Part shown: positions 1 through 7,535 of the stretch, piece by piece | Numbering within the stretch: the stretch's first letter is position 1 | Layout: the number at the start of each line of letters is the position of its first letter | Assembly (NCBI GenBank): GCA_964596705.1 | Contig: CAZQVG010000019.1 | Location: forward strand, 1-10,531 | Length of the DNA: 10,531 bases | Direction: 5' to 3' | Source of the DNA: JABJPM01 sp964596705 | GTDB lineage: Archaea > Nanobdellota > Nanobdellia > SCGC-AAA011-G17 > PNOQ01 | The notes under the pieces: model-generated | Database searches by the model: none | Seen by the model: only the letters and a program-made list of their open reading frames with translations | Told to the model about the DNA's origin: nothing | Position numbers and translations under genes: made by a program

Positions 1-784
1 ATTGATTGCATGCTTCTATTACCTCTTTATCAGACCCAACATAAAGCATAGGAATATAATCCTCTTTTATTTGAGCAACATAAAAAAGAGATATTCCTGA
101 ATAACCACAAAATGCCAAAGTTGGAGCAAGAACTCCTACAGTACTTGCAGTTCCAACCAAACCCATAACACAAACAATTCCAGAAGCTCCCCCTAAAGTG
201 TATCCTGTCACAGGATTCATATAATTTCCCACCCTTTTATCTCCAAAAAACACAATGTAAAGAGGCTTTTCAGTATTAATTTTAAATTTATCTTCATCTA
301 CCTTAATCTCGCTCCCGTCATAAAAATACTCAAAAAATGTCTGATCCTTAAATGGAATATTTTCATTTTTAAGATAATCTAAAAATCCAGTTAATTCAGT
401 TCCCACCTCTTTCTGCGCATTATCATCAAAATCAATCCTAGAACATACAAAACAAAAATTATCTCCTTTTCCAAAATCTACATCATCTAAAAAATCGACC
501 TTCCCCCCTCCAAATTCATACCAACAATCATACATCTCTCCAGCAATCTCTCCAAAAAGCTCATTTTTATCCTTTGCATCAATCTCAACAAGATTTGTCT
601 CACAATTAAGATTTCCAATCAAAGGCTTTCCTAAAACTTTGCTCCTAGCTTTTAACAAAACACTATCTCTACACGCTTCCCGATCAACACTTTTTCCACC
701 AAAATCGATAATTAGACTAGCAACCCAAATCAAAATTCCTGCCATTATTATAACAGGAATTGCTTTTACAATAGTCTCCATCAT
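1..784 (-). CDS. Membrane-anchored cysteine-containing protein of the pilus locus, partial (C-terminus beyond left edge)
   Basis: I read 261 codons on the minus strand from an ATGATG start (784 or 781) to the window edge with no stop. Residues 9-26 form one hydrophobic segment after a short N-terminus, so the protein is probably membrane anchored with its middle part outside. That middle part (about 28-190) is acidic and carries Cys38, Cys61, Cys87 and a Cys111-x-x-Cys114 pair, which could make disulfides or bind a metal. A second hydrophobic stretch lies at about 196-237, with Cys205 and Cys226. The gene begins 13 nt after the stop of the 39-residue pilin-like peptide, so the two are probably co-transcribed. 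AAGGAGAG sits just upstream; its GGAG is 2 nt from the first ATG and 5 nt from the second, which favours 781. I recognise no named family. A role in the envelope part of the pilus-like machine is inferred from position only. Confidence 0.8.
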   Translation of the reverse strand, partial: MMETIVKAIPVIIMAGILIWVASLIIDFGGKSVDREACRDSVLLKARSKVLGKPLIGNLNCETNLVEIDAKDKNELFGEIAGEMYDCWYEFGGGKVDFLDDVDFGKGDNFCFVCSRIDFDDNAQKEVGTELTGFLDYLKNENIPFKDQTFFEYFYDGSEIKVDEDKFKINTEKPLYIVFFGDKRVGNYMNPVTGYTLGGASGIVCVMGLVGTASTVGVLAPTLAFCGYSGISLFYVAQIKEDYIPMLYVGSDKEVIEACNQ

Positions 785-786
785 CT

Positions 787-790
787 CTCC
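787..790 (-). promoter_or_regulatory. Shine-Dalgarno site of the cysteine-containing membrane protein
   Basis: GGAG on the minus strand lies 2 nt before the ATG at 784 and 5 nt before the ATG at 781. The better spacing points to the second Met as the main start. Confidence 0.5.
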
Positions 791-797
791 TTTTTTG

Positions 798-917
798 TTA
801 ACCAAGATTACCAACCCTCCCAACAACAAACATATAAAAAAGGTATAGCACAATAATTATCAAAACCAACCTAAATATTACCACAAGATATTCACTCAAT
901 ACACCTCTCTTTTTCAT
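798..917 (-). CDS. 39-residue pilin-like peptide with a class III-type signal and one membrane helix
   Basis: The minus strand from 917 encodes a 39-residue product beginning MKKRGVLSEYLVVIF, followed by a hydrophobic helix (about 11-32) and a short GRVGNLG tail, then TAA. The start KKRG/VLSEYL resembles archaeal type IV pilin signals, where a basic residue and Gly precede the peptidase cut and a Glu plus aromatic residue follow. Here Glu is at +4 after Gly5; the usual archaeal pilin position is +5, so the fit is good but not perfect. There is no head domain. If processed, about 34 residues of almost pure helix would remain. The gene lies 35 nt after the platform gene and has its own TATA box 26-27 nt upstream and no SD, which suits a leaderless mRNA. 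It could be a minimal pilin, a minor initiating subunit, or just a small membrane peptide. The open frame is certain; translation is inferred. Confidence 0.66.
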   Translation of the reverse strand: MKKRGVLSEYLVVIFRLVLIIIVLYLFYMFVVGRVGNLG

Positions 918-939
918 AACTATATTTTCTAGATAAACC

Positions 940-947
940 TATATAAA
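940..947 (-). promoter_or_regulatory. TATA box for the pilin-like peptide gene
   Basis: TTTATATA on the minus strand is centred about 26-27 nt before the ATG at 917. That is the archaeal spacing that places transcription start at or next to the start codon. It lies in the 35-nt gap after the platform gene, so the pilin-like peptide and the gene after it can be transcribed separately from the ATPase unit. Confidence 0.6.
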
Positions 948-952
948 TCTTT

Positions 953-3106
953 TTAAACTGCTCCTGCAGTACTAGACAATACCTGTGAAGCAATAAAGTT
1001 AAATAATACAATTGTAATAAATGCAACTATAAGATAAGTCAAAACACCTTTAAGGATATTCTTTCCAGCACTATTCTGTTCATTTAATTTATCAACACCA
1101 TATTCAATGCTATTGGACAACACACTCAAAATATAAATTATCTGAATAACATATATGCCCACAACAACTTGGAAAAAATAACCGGGGATTGCACTGGATT
1201 TATTAAACAATTCCATTAAACTTCCCAAATCAAAACTTGCTCCAGAAACTCCATTTGCATTAACTTGAGACATCATATTATCCAACTTAGACATAACCCC
1301 CACAATCATACTAGAAATCCCAACCACAATACCAGAAATAACAGGTGCCATAAAATTAATCTGGCTTTTCATACTAGATATAATCTCTGCAAGCAGATCT
1401 TTTAATCTCTCATTAACTTTATGAACATTATTCACATAATTAGAGATACTTATCAAAGACTGCGCAACTACCTTTGGTCCTTTCTTTGAACTTTCCAACA
1501 AAACTTCCATTGAACTCTCAACCAATGGACTAGGATACTCTAAAATTGCACCATTCTCTTTATCAAAAATAGCACTTCTCAAACTCATTCCATTTTTTGT
1601 TAGATTAACATGAACCTTCTCAAAGAACTTTCCAGTAGGCGTCCCTTCTAAAGTTTTAGCAACATCTTTAAACGCCAACTCAGCTGGAATACCATCTCCA
1701 ATCCTAGTTCCTAACTGAAATAATGCAGAAGCAAATTCACTTTCTAATTTTTTAGTTTCATCCCTAATCTTCATTGGCTCTTTAGTCTTTGAAATAAAAT
1801 ACCATCCCAACGCCAATGCAATTCCCAAAGGAATAAATAAACTAATCAATAAAGCACCCAACCCAAAAGGTCCAACACAAACTCCATTAGAACTACATTC
1901 AAAATCTAAAAATTTCTCTGAAACTAACCCATCATCAGACTGCATAAAACTAATGTCAAATTCAGGATTTATTGCATGAATAATAAAAGGACTCGTCCCA
2001 ATTAGAATAAAAACAAAAGCCAACAAACTAGCTAAAATAGCAACGCCTTTCTTAGATTTAACTGGAACATTTACATCTCCATAACTTCCAGGACGCTTAC
2101 TCAAAATATTCATTCCAACATTATAAACTATAATTGGCAACAAAACATTATACAAAATAAACAAATGATACCACTTAACATTTCCCATAAACACACCAAT
2201 TAATGGAAAAATAACTAAACCCAAGATAGGCAAAATAACACCCAACATATGCAACATAGTTATTGGATTTTTTAAATCATGTGCATACTTCAACATCCTC
2301 TCATAGATCCCATTCAAAATAACTTCTAATGACTTATCAAGCAATTCTAATCTTCTCTCTTCACTTGGCTCATACAAACTACTTTCAATTAAATGGAAAG
2401 AATTAACAAAATCTAAATTATATTTCCTCCATCTCCTCAAATATTCATCTAAAGACTCTTTTAAAGTAGAATATTTTCCAGTTTGAACATCCCAAAAAAC
2501 TTTCCTCAAATCTAAAGACAATGGGTTTCCTACATGATCAGCCGCAAACTTTATCGCATTCTCCAAATTAGAAGTATGCCTCATATAGATCACAATATAA
2601 AGAATACAAAGGACCATCTGATTACTTGCTTTTAATCTCCATCTATTTGCAATATATATTGGAATATTCGTTAGTGGTTTTATCAATAAAACAGATACTA
2701 AAATTAGAATCAATGATAAGAGAAGCATCCCCATATTATCAAACAAAAAATAAGATACTGCACCAACAACCAAAGATAAAAATACTAAAAGAGTAGCAAA
2801 TAACATAGCAAAACTAGCCGCTCCAGTTGTAGAAATCGATAAATGAGCATCACGAATACTTTCTTTCAACAAATCTATATCTTTTTCAGCAGGACTAACT
2901 TTTATTATACTCTCAGAAAATTTACATAATTTCTCATAAGTCGTCAAACTCTTTCCTAATGCTTCTTTCCTAAAAATAGTATATTCTCTAGAAAAATTAT
3001 CATCTGGATCATAATTTTCAACCTCATTAAGATCTACTCTTTGATCCAATTTATACTTATATTTATTCAAGATTTCATTTATCCTTTCATCTGTATTATT
3101 GGCCAT
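953..3106 (-). CDS. Type IV pilus/archaellum-type membrane platform protein (FlaJ/TadC-like) with two T2SSF domains
   Basis: This 717-residue protein is the likely inner-membrane platform on which the neighbouring ATPase acts to insert or rotate filament subunits. I see about nine hydrophobic segments, near 97-121, 124-143, 285-308, 312-332, 352-378, 412-437, 584-606, 641-665 and 686-708. Two soluble helical blocks, about 155-280 and 445-580, are each followed by membrane helices. That is the repeated T2SSF arrangement of archaeal platform proteins, and the second block (FASALFQLGTRIGDG) is the clearer match. A loop between segments 5 and 6 has Cys404 and Cys410, possibly a disulfide on the outside. 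The start codon overlaps the end of the ATPase gene by 11 nt and is preceded by GAGGGT (3116-3111), a 4-nt-spaced SD, so the two are translationally coupled. The length exceeds that of simple ArlJ proteins and fits the duplicated form. Confidence 0.88.
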   Translation of the reverse strand: MANNTDERINEILNKYKYKLDQRVDLNEVENYDPDDNFSREYTIFRKEALGKSLTTYEKLCKFSESIIKVSPAEKDIDLLKESIRDAHLSISTTGAASFAMLFATLLVFLSLVVGAVSYFLFDNMGMLLLSLILILVSVLLIKPLTNIPIYIANRWRLKASNQMVLCILYIVIYMRHTSNLENAIKFAADHVGNPLSLDLRKVFWDVQTGKYSTLKESLDEYLRRWRKYNLDFVNSFHLIESSLYEPSEERRLELLDKSLEVILNGIYERMLKYAHDLKNPITMLHMLGVILPILGLVIFPLIGVFMGNVKWYHLFILYNVLLPIIVYNVGMNILSKRPGSYGDVNVPVKSKKGVAILASLLAFVFILIGTSPFIIHAINPEFDISFMQSDDGLVSEKFLDFECSSNGVCVGPFGLGALLISLFIPLGIALALGWYFISKTKEPMKIRDETKKLESEFASALFQLGTRIGDGIPAELAFKDVAKTLEGTPTGKFFEKVHVNLTKNGMSLRSAIFDKENGAILEYPSPLVESSMEVLLESSKKGPKVVAQSLISISNYVNNVHKVNERLKDLLAEIISSMKSQINFMAPVISGIVVGISSMIVGVMSKLDNMMSQVNANGVSGASFDLGSLMELFNKSSAIPGYFFQVVVGIYVIQIIYILSVLSNSIEYGVDKLNEQNSAGKNILKGVLTYLIVAFITIVLFNFIASQVLSSTAGAV

Positions 3107-5423
3107 TTACACCCTCTTTTTCAATTTCCTTTTTCAACCAATCTTTCCATCTAAAAAAGATCTTATCACTATCCAATTTACCATACCTAGTTAATACCTC
3201 ATCAGAAATTTTATGGAAAGCATCATTCGCAGCAATAACAAATTTAGCTTCAAGTAAATCTTTTCTTTTCTTTTCTTCAGCAACTCTAACTAACTCTTCC
3301 CTCATCTTCTTCCTCAACAAAATATTTTCCCATATTGCATCCCAATCACCTGCCCACTCCCTAATGTTTCCAGCAATTTGTTTTATAATTTCAGAGTCTC
3401 CATTCAATAAATTGTCTGTAGGCTCTAACTGGTCAGTTTCAGGGTTATAAACCATTAAATCAACAAACGCACCTTCTTTCAAAGGATCTTCCTCCCACTC
3501 CTTTCTAACTTCTGTAATGCTCAGAACTCTCCTCATACTTTTTAATCCATCTGGAGATTTTATTGGATTTGCCACAACAATTATATCAGTAGCCTTAAAA
3601 CTAGTTCTAGGTACTCCCAAATCATTTACAACCCTATCAAAAACAGAATAAGGGCTTCCACCATGAATTGTACCTGCAACCACATTAGCTAACGCACCTA
3701 CCCTCATAGCTTCATACAATGCTAAAGCTTCCTTGCTCCTAACTTCTCCAACAATCAAACTACTATCTCCCAACCTTAAACTAGTTCTTATTCCCTCTTC
3801 AGCAGCCAATTCAGTTCCTCCACTAGACAAAGCAGACCTTACTTTCATTGGTTGAATATTATATCCTAAATGCATAAGTTGTCTCACCGGCAACTCTAAA
3901 GTATCTTCTACAGTTATGATTCTATACTTCCTCATTATCTCAACCATACATGCACTCAATAAAGAGGTCTTACCACTCCCTCTTGTACCTGCAATTAATA
4001 TTGTTCTTCCACCATCTATTAAAAAACTCAAAAGCGCTGCCCCTAATGGGCTAATCATCTTATTGTCTATAAATAAAGGTAAAGTCCAAGGCTTATCTCT
4101 ATGCCTTCTAAAAGCATATCCCAATCCAACAGGATTCAATGGATTAGTAATGATTGCAACCCTTGCTCTAGCCCCAGGAACGATAAGTTCAGTATCTAAT
4201 ATTGGATTTGCTTCATCCAAAGGCCTTCCAGAAATCATCCTAAATTTAGTCGCCCAACTTTCCCCATCTTCTCTACTAGGAACAATATTTGTAACACACT
4301 CTCCATATTCTTGATGGACAATAAAAATAGGTGTCTCTCCAATTGGACCATTGATAGCAACGTCTTGTATCTTCTCATCCAACAATAAAACCTCTAACAA
4401 ACCAAAACCAACAGTATATCTCACCAAAATTTTTGCCAAATCTTTTATTTCTTCAAAAGAAATATCAATTCCTTTTTGTTGAGCTAATTCGTGCAATAAA
4501 TCTCTTCCAATATTAAAAAAAGTCTCCCTCATTTTCTGAGGATTAGTAAATTCTTCCTCAATAGGCTCATGTTCCGCCAATACACTCCTTGCCAAATCTA
4601 CTAATTCAAGTTTATCTTCATCTAAATTAAACTCTGGAGGAACAATATGATAAAGCTTCTTTATATCATTCGGAACATCAAAAATCATAACGTTTACATC
4701 TCCACCAACAACATAGCTATCAATCTCATTTGCATTCACAGGAGGCTCAGCCATCAACCGAGTATGCATGAAGTTAGGCAAAATAACAGGCCTAAAAATA
4801 TTAGAATATAAAGTTCTATCTCCAATACTATAACCCCCTAATTCAGATTTAACAAAATTAATTATTTTAGATTTATCAAGCAAACCATAAATCTCCTCTA
4901 AAGTCTTAAGATACATCTTCTCCAGATTATCATTCTGAGCAACTAAATTTCTATCTGCCAACCTAATTTTTTGTTCCCTTATCAATCTTTTAACTTCAAC
5001 ATATGCTCCCAAGGGATCAGTCCTTAACAGATTAGTAACTACATACTGGATATTTGCAAATTTATTAGATGCTCCTTGAATATATCCTACATTAACTCCT
5101 AAACTCGCCAAACTTAAAACCTTTCTCTGTTTTGTTAGATAAGTATAGATGTTAGCTATTTCCCTCAACATAGCAGTCTGTTCAGAATCATATTGATAAT
5201 TCCTATCATAAGCAAGAATAATTCTATTTACATTTGGGCTTTCCATAAGTTTATCAATAACTAAAGCCATGCATAATCCGCTTCCTTCTATTGAAGGCGG
5301 AAAAGATAATCCAAAGAAATTAATTCTCATAACATTTTCTTCCCCTTCTTGCACTATTTCATATTCCCCTGGCTTTAATTTTTTATTAGAAATTGCCATA
5401 TCACCACTTTTCCTCAATAACAT
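3096..5423 (-). CDS. Archaeal type II/IV secretion-family ATPase (FlaI/TadA/VirB11-like)
   Basis: This cytoplasmic motor ATPase powers assembly of a pilus- or archaellum-like filament. The 775-residue frame has the full motif set of the family: Walker A GTRGSGKTS (479-487), the acidic Asp box VEDTLELP (Glu506, Asp507), Walker B IVGEVRS (Glu560, Arg562) and the His box GTIHG (His587). Around them are the typical N-terminal-domain signatures, such as LLLDEKIQDVAINGP and a basic FRRHRDKPWT before the Walker A. Residues 1 to about 250 and the charged 645-775 tail make it longer than classical ArlI. Two starts are possible: Met1 at 5423, with a TATA-like box about 29 nt upstream, or Met9 at 5399 (MAISNKK), with a GAGGA 11 nt before it. 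The stop overlaps the platform gene. The ATPase family is certain. Whether it drives a pilus, an archaellum or secretion cannot be told from sequence. Confidence 0.93.
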   Translation of the reverse strand: MLLRKSGDMAISNKKLKPGEYEIVQEGEENVMRINFFGLSFPPSIEGSGLCMALVIDKLMESPNVNRIILAYDRNYQYDSEQTAMLREIANIYTYLTKQRKVLSLASLGVNVGYIQGASNKFANIQYVVTNLLRTDPLGAYVEVKRLIREQKIRLADRNLVAQNDNLEKMYLKTLEEIYGLLDKSKIINFVKSELGGYSIGDRTLYSNIFRPVILPNFMHTRLMAEPPVNANEIDSYVVGGDVNVMIFDVPNDIKKLYHIVPPEFNLDEDKLELVDLARSVLAEHEPIEEEFTNPQKMRETFFNIGRDLLHELAQQKGIDISFEEIKDLAKILVRYTVGFGLLEVLLLDEKIQDVAINGPIGETPIFIVHQEYGECVTNIVPSREDGESWATKFRMISGRPLDEANPILDTELIVPGARARVAIITNPLNPVGLGYAFRRHRDKPWTLPLFIDNKMISPLGAALLSFLIDGGRTILIAGTRGSGKTSLLSACMVEIMRKYRIITVEDTLELPVRQLMHLGYNIQPMKVRSALSSGGTELAAEEGIRTSLRLGDSSLIVGEVRSKEALALYEAMRVGALANVVAGTIHGGSPYSVFDRVVNDLGVPRTSFKATDIIVVANPIKSPDGLKSMRRVLSITEVRKEWEEDPLKEGAFVDLMVYNPETDQLEPTDNLLNGDSEIIKQIAGNIREWAGDWDAIWENILLRKKMREELVRVAEEKKRKDLLEAKFVIAANDAFHKISDEVLTRYGKLDSDKIFFRWKDWLKKEIEKEGVNGQ

Positions 5424-5484
5424 AAGTTTTATTATAGTTTTAATTTTTATTATATTAGTTTTATTAAATAGTTTTCGATTTAAA
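5424..5484. promoter_or_regulatory. Divergent promoter region between the ATPase and the coiled-coil genes
   Basis: These 61 bases are almost pure A/T and separate two divergent genes. On the minus strand TAATATAATA (5457-5448) is centred about 29 nt before the ATG at 5423. A second box, TATAATAA (5436-5429), would serve the alternative start at 5399. On the plus strand TTATTATATT lies about 33 nt before the ATG at 5485. The exact boxes are ambiguous because the whole region is A/T. Confidence 0.5.
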
Positions 5485-5862
5485 ATGGAACAACCAACTC
5501 AAGTTCAAAACCCATATGCACCAATAAACGACCTCAATACTCGAATTAGAATTCTAGAAGGGAAGTATAATTTAACTAGAGAACGTATGTTACTAATAAA
5601 TCAAAATATGATAGACCACTATAAATCCATAAATTCTGATATAAAATCAATAAATAAAGAAATAAAAGAAATAAAAGAAGATCTTGAAGATTTAAAAGAA
5701 ACAATAAGAAGTTTATTGAAAGAATCTACATTATTTGCGAGAAAAGATCAACTAAAAGTATTAGAAAAATATATTAATATGTGGAATCCATTAAACTTTG
5801 TAACAAAAGAAGAAGTATTAGAGCTTCTTGAAAAAAAGAGGGGAAAAAATGCTACAAAATAA
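5485..5862 (+). CDS. Coiled-coil protein, archaellum-accessory (ArlC/D/E)-like
   Basis: This is a 125-residue soluble protein starting MEQPTQVQNPYAP. Residues 13 to about 85 form a continuous charged helix rich in Lys, Glu, Ile and Leu with heptad-like spacing, so a coiled coil is expected. The C-terminal part reads YINMWNPLNFVTKEEVLELL (97-116), a short globular signature rather than coiled coil. This layout, coiled coil plus a small C-terminal module, is like archaeal archaellum accessory proteins that form a cytoplasmic ring; I make this comparison from memory, not from alignment. I chose 5485 because the frame upstream of it is antisense to the ATPase gene and merely open. Its last 14 bases overlap the next gene, so the two are coupled. 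It diverges from the ATPase gene, which supports a shared system. Confidence 0.82.
   Translation: MEQPTQVQNPYAPINDLNTRIRILEGKYNLTRERMLLINQNMIDHYKSINSDIKSINKEIKEIKEDLEDLKETIRSLLKESTLFARKDQLKVLEKYINMWNPLNFVTKEEVLELLEKKRGKNATK
5838..5843 (+). promoter_or_regulatory. Shine-Dalgarno site deciding the start of the second coiled-coil gene
   Basis: GAGGGG lies inside the end of the preceding gene, 5 nt before the ATG at 5849. It supports this start over an upstream in-frame TTG at 5828. Confidence 0.65.
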
Positions 5863-6511
5863 CACACCAACTGACAAAGCACTCGAGTTAAAAAAATTAG
5901 GAAAAGAAGATCACGAAATAATAAATGAACTATCAAAACAAAATTTCAAAAAACAAGAGATTTCTAATGCATTAGATTTAGCCAACGTAAAAAATGAAAT
6001 AGCCCCGCCGTTACCTTCAACTCAACAATCTCAAAGTTTAAATCTAGACGAAGTTCCTTCACCTTCACAACCTGTTCAAGAGAATACAACTCAACAACCT
6101 CAACCTGGAATTCCGCAACCTCAATCTCCTCAAACAATGCCTACTCAGCCAGTCACAACTTTTGCTCCAGAACCCCAAGAAAGAGCAAATTATGACATGA
6201 TTGAACAAATAGCAGAGTCAGTTATTTCTGAAAAATGGGATGATTTAATAAAAAGTGTCGGAGATCTAAAAACATGGAAAGAAAAAATAGAAACAGACTT
6301 AGCAGGTACAAAACAAGAAATATTAAGGATGCAATCCCGTTTTGAAAACTTACAAAAAGCAGTTTTAGGAAAAGTAAATGAATATAGTGAAGGAATTACA
6401 GATCTAAATTCTGAAATTAAAGCAATGGAAAAAGTATTTGAAAAGATATTGGAACCTTTAACACGTAACGTAAAAGAACTTGAAGAAATCACAAAAAAGA
6501 TGAAAAAGTAA
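5849..6511 (+). CDS. Three-part protein: short helical N-domain, Pro/Gln-rich linker, C-terminal coiled coil
   Basis: This is a 220-residue soluble protein. Residues 8-48 form a small helical unit (LKKLGKEDHEIINELSKQNF, then KKQEISNALDLA) that looks like a UBA-like or similar three-helix binding module; I remember comparable modules in DPANN proteins. Residues 52-110 are a low-complexity linker of Pro, Gln, Ser and Thr. Residues 112-220 are helical and charged (ENLQKAVLGKVNEYSEGITD), and the C-terminus (about 150-220) is a likely coiled coil. It follows the other coiled-coil gene with a 14-nt overlap and is read from its own SD. A scaffold or adaptor role is inferred: the N-domain binds something, the flexible linker gives reach, and the coiled coil may pair with the neighbour. 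The stop is one base from the stop of the opposing membrane-protein gene. Confidence 0.85.
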   Translation: MLQNNTPTDKALELKKLGKEDHEIINELSKQNFKKQEISNALDLANVKNEIAPPLPSTQQSQSLNLDEVPSPSQPVQENTTQQPQPGIPQPQSPQTMPTQPVTTFAPEPQERANYDMIEQIAESVISEKWDDLIKSVGDLKTWKEKIETDLAGTKQEILRMQSRFENLQKAVLGKVNEYSEGITDLNSEIKAMEKVFEKILEPLTRNVKELEEITKKMKK

Positions 6512-6512
6512 A

Positions 6513-7013
6513 TTAAGATTCACTTGTAACTTTTCCAATTAGTACCATTGCAATTAACATTAAAAATAAAGTGCCAAAAACTTTTGGATGGAATACTGTT
6601 CTTAAAGCCCACCAACCAGGATCCGCCCCTTCTGAATAAGGTGAAAAAACCGGACCAAAGACATGAGAAATTGAGACTAACAAAATAATTATACTTAAAT
6701 AAAATGCAATTCTTCCCAAAATAGGCAACCCAAAAGAACCATCTATTCCCCCAGAATTTAAAACCATAACAATCAAAAAGATTGCGACAATCAATAAAAC
6801 ATACCAAATTGTCATAGTACCAATTAATTTTACAACGTTTTCAGACATCATAGCTACTAAAGAAACAACTAACGCAATTGTAAAATCTAACTTCTGATAA
6901 CCGCCAAATAATTTGCTTTTCTGTAAGATTCCATAAAGAACAGCAAAAATTAAAATAAATATTAAAACAGGAGAAATAAATTTCAATGCACTAACATCCC
7001 AAAATGTTGCCAT
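6513..7013 (-). CDS. Small multi-span membrane protein, third member of a tandem trio
   Basis: This is a 166-residue protein with about five hydrophobic segments (12-30, a short one at 44-56, 69-86, 102-119, 143-160). Its N-terminal half aligns by eye with the two genes before it: a helix with Pro15 and VLIFILIFAVLYGILQK, a Gly-containing turn, then IALVVSLVAMM. It is the most divergent copy: Gln31 replaces the Glu of the EK pair, and the C-terminal VVKG-Gly-Asn tail of the others is missing. A GGAGG SD lies 10 nt before the ATG and the gene follows the second copy by 18 nt, so it is the last gene of that unit. Its stop is one base from the stop of the opposing coiled-coil gene. I do not recognise a named family; a membrane component of the pilus-like machine is only a guess. 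Confidence 0.85.
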   Translation of the reverse strand: MATFWDVSALKFISPVLIFILIFAVLYGILQKSKLFGGYQKLDFTIALVVSLVAMMSENVVKLIGTMTIWYVLLIVAIFLIVMVLNSGGIDGSFGLPILGRIAFYLSIIILLVSISHVFGPVFSPYSEGADPGWWALRTVFHPKVFGTLFLMLIAMVLIGKVTSES

Positions 7014-7031
7014 ACCTTATTTTCCTCCCAA

Positions 7032-7535
7032 CTAATTACTTCCCCCTGAATTAGTTCCTTTAACTACAAGAGCAATAGCCCCAACCATCACAGCAATTAA
7101 CAAAATTGCAGAGATTGTAGAATCACTAATGTAATACCAGTACGGAATAGATTGACCATATTGTCCAGAAGATAAAGACCAAATCAATGCAACAATAGCG
7201 ATAGCAAAAGAAGCCTTTCCAAACCCACCAAACTCTTCATTAGAAAACATAGCATAAATTAACATAAACATAATACCTATTACCATAAAGAAAGCCATTC
7301 TTGATAGATAGTTATTCATTAGAGAAACAAGATCTGTTTGAACAATCAACATAAGTGAAACAACCAATGCAACTACTACATTTATATTAGATTTAGCTTT
7401 ATTACCCTCCTTTCCAAAAATAAAAGTTTTCTCCAATATAGCAAATAATATTGTAAAAACCAACAAAAATGGCAAAACAAACTCGTATACCCCATTATAC
7501 TGCAACTCATAAATAATTGAATACAAATCAGTCAT
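7032..7535 (-). CDS. Small multi-span membrane protein, second member of a tandem trio
   Basis: This is a 167-residue protein from the second of two tandem ATG codons (7538, 7535). The open frame extends to 7577, but the SD at 7548-7541 (GGAGGAGA) makes the shorter starts much more likely. Five hydrophobic segments lie near 18-36, 51-66, 78-97, 107-122 and 139-157. It shares with its upstream neighbour the strong motif LPFLLVFTILFAILEKT (21-37), GKE after a short turn, VVALVVSL in the second segment, and a C-terminal ALVVKGTNSGG. The start overlaps the stop of the upstream gene by 8 nt. Acidic or catalytic motifs that would suggest an enzyme are absent. The function is unknown. The two best-matching copies clearly arose by duplication. 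Confidence 0.87.
   Translation of the reverse strand: MTDLYSIIYELQYNGVYEFVLPFLLVFTILFAILEKTFIFGKEGNKAKSNINVVVALVVSLMLIVQTDLVSLMNNYLSRMAFFMVIGIMFMLIYAMFSNEEFGGFGKASFAIAIVALIWSLSSGQYGQSIPYWYYISDSTISAILLIAVMVGAIALVVKGTNSGGSN

Noticed and set aside
639..848. Plus-strand open frame of 69 codons
   Set aside because: It is antisense to the cysteine-containing protein and the pilin-like peptide, has no SD or promoter, and is hydrophobic only because it mirrors the opposite genes.
3916..4314. Plus-strand open frame of 132 codons inside the ATPase gene
   Set aside because: It is antisense to the Walker A region of a clearly real gene and shows no family signature.
5269..5484. Upstream extension of the first coiled-coil gene
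   Set aside because: These 72 codons are antisense to the start of the ATPase gene and cross its promoter. The ATG at 5485 starts a sensible soluble protein.
6190..6492. Minus-strand open frame of 100 codons
   Set aside because: It is a shadow of the second coiled-coil protein, with low-complexity Ser/Phe content and no start signals.
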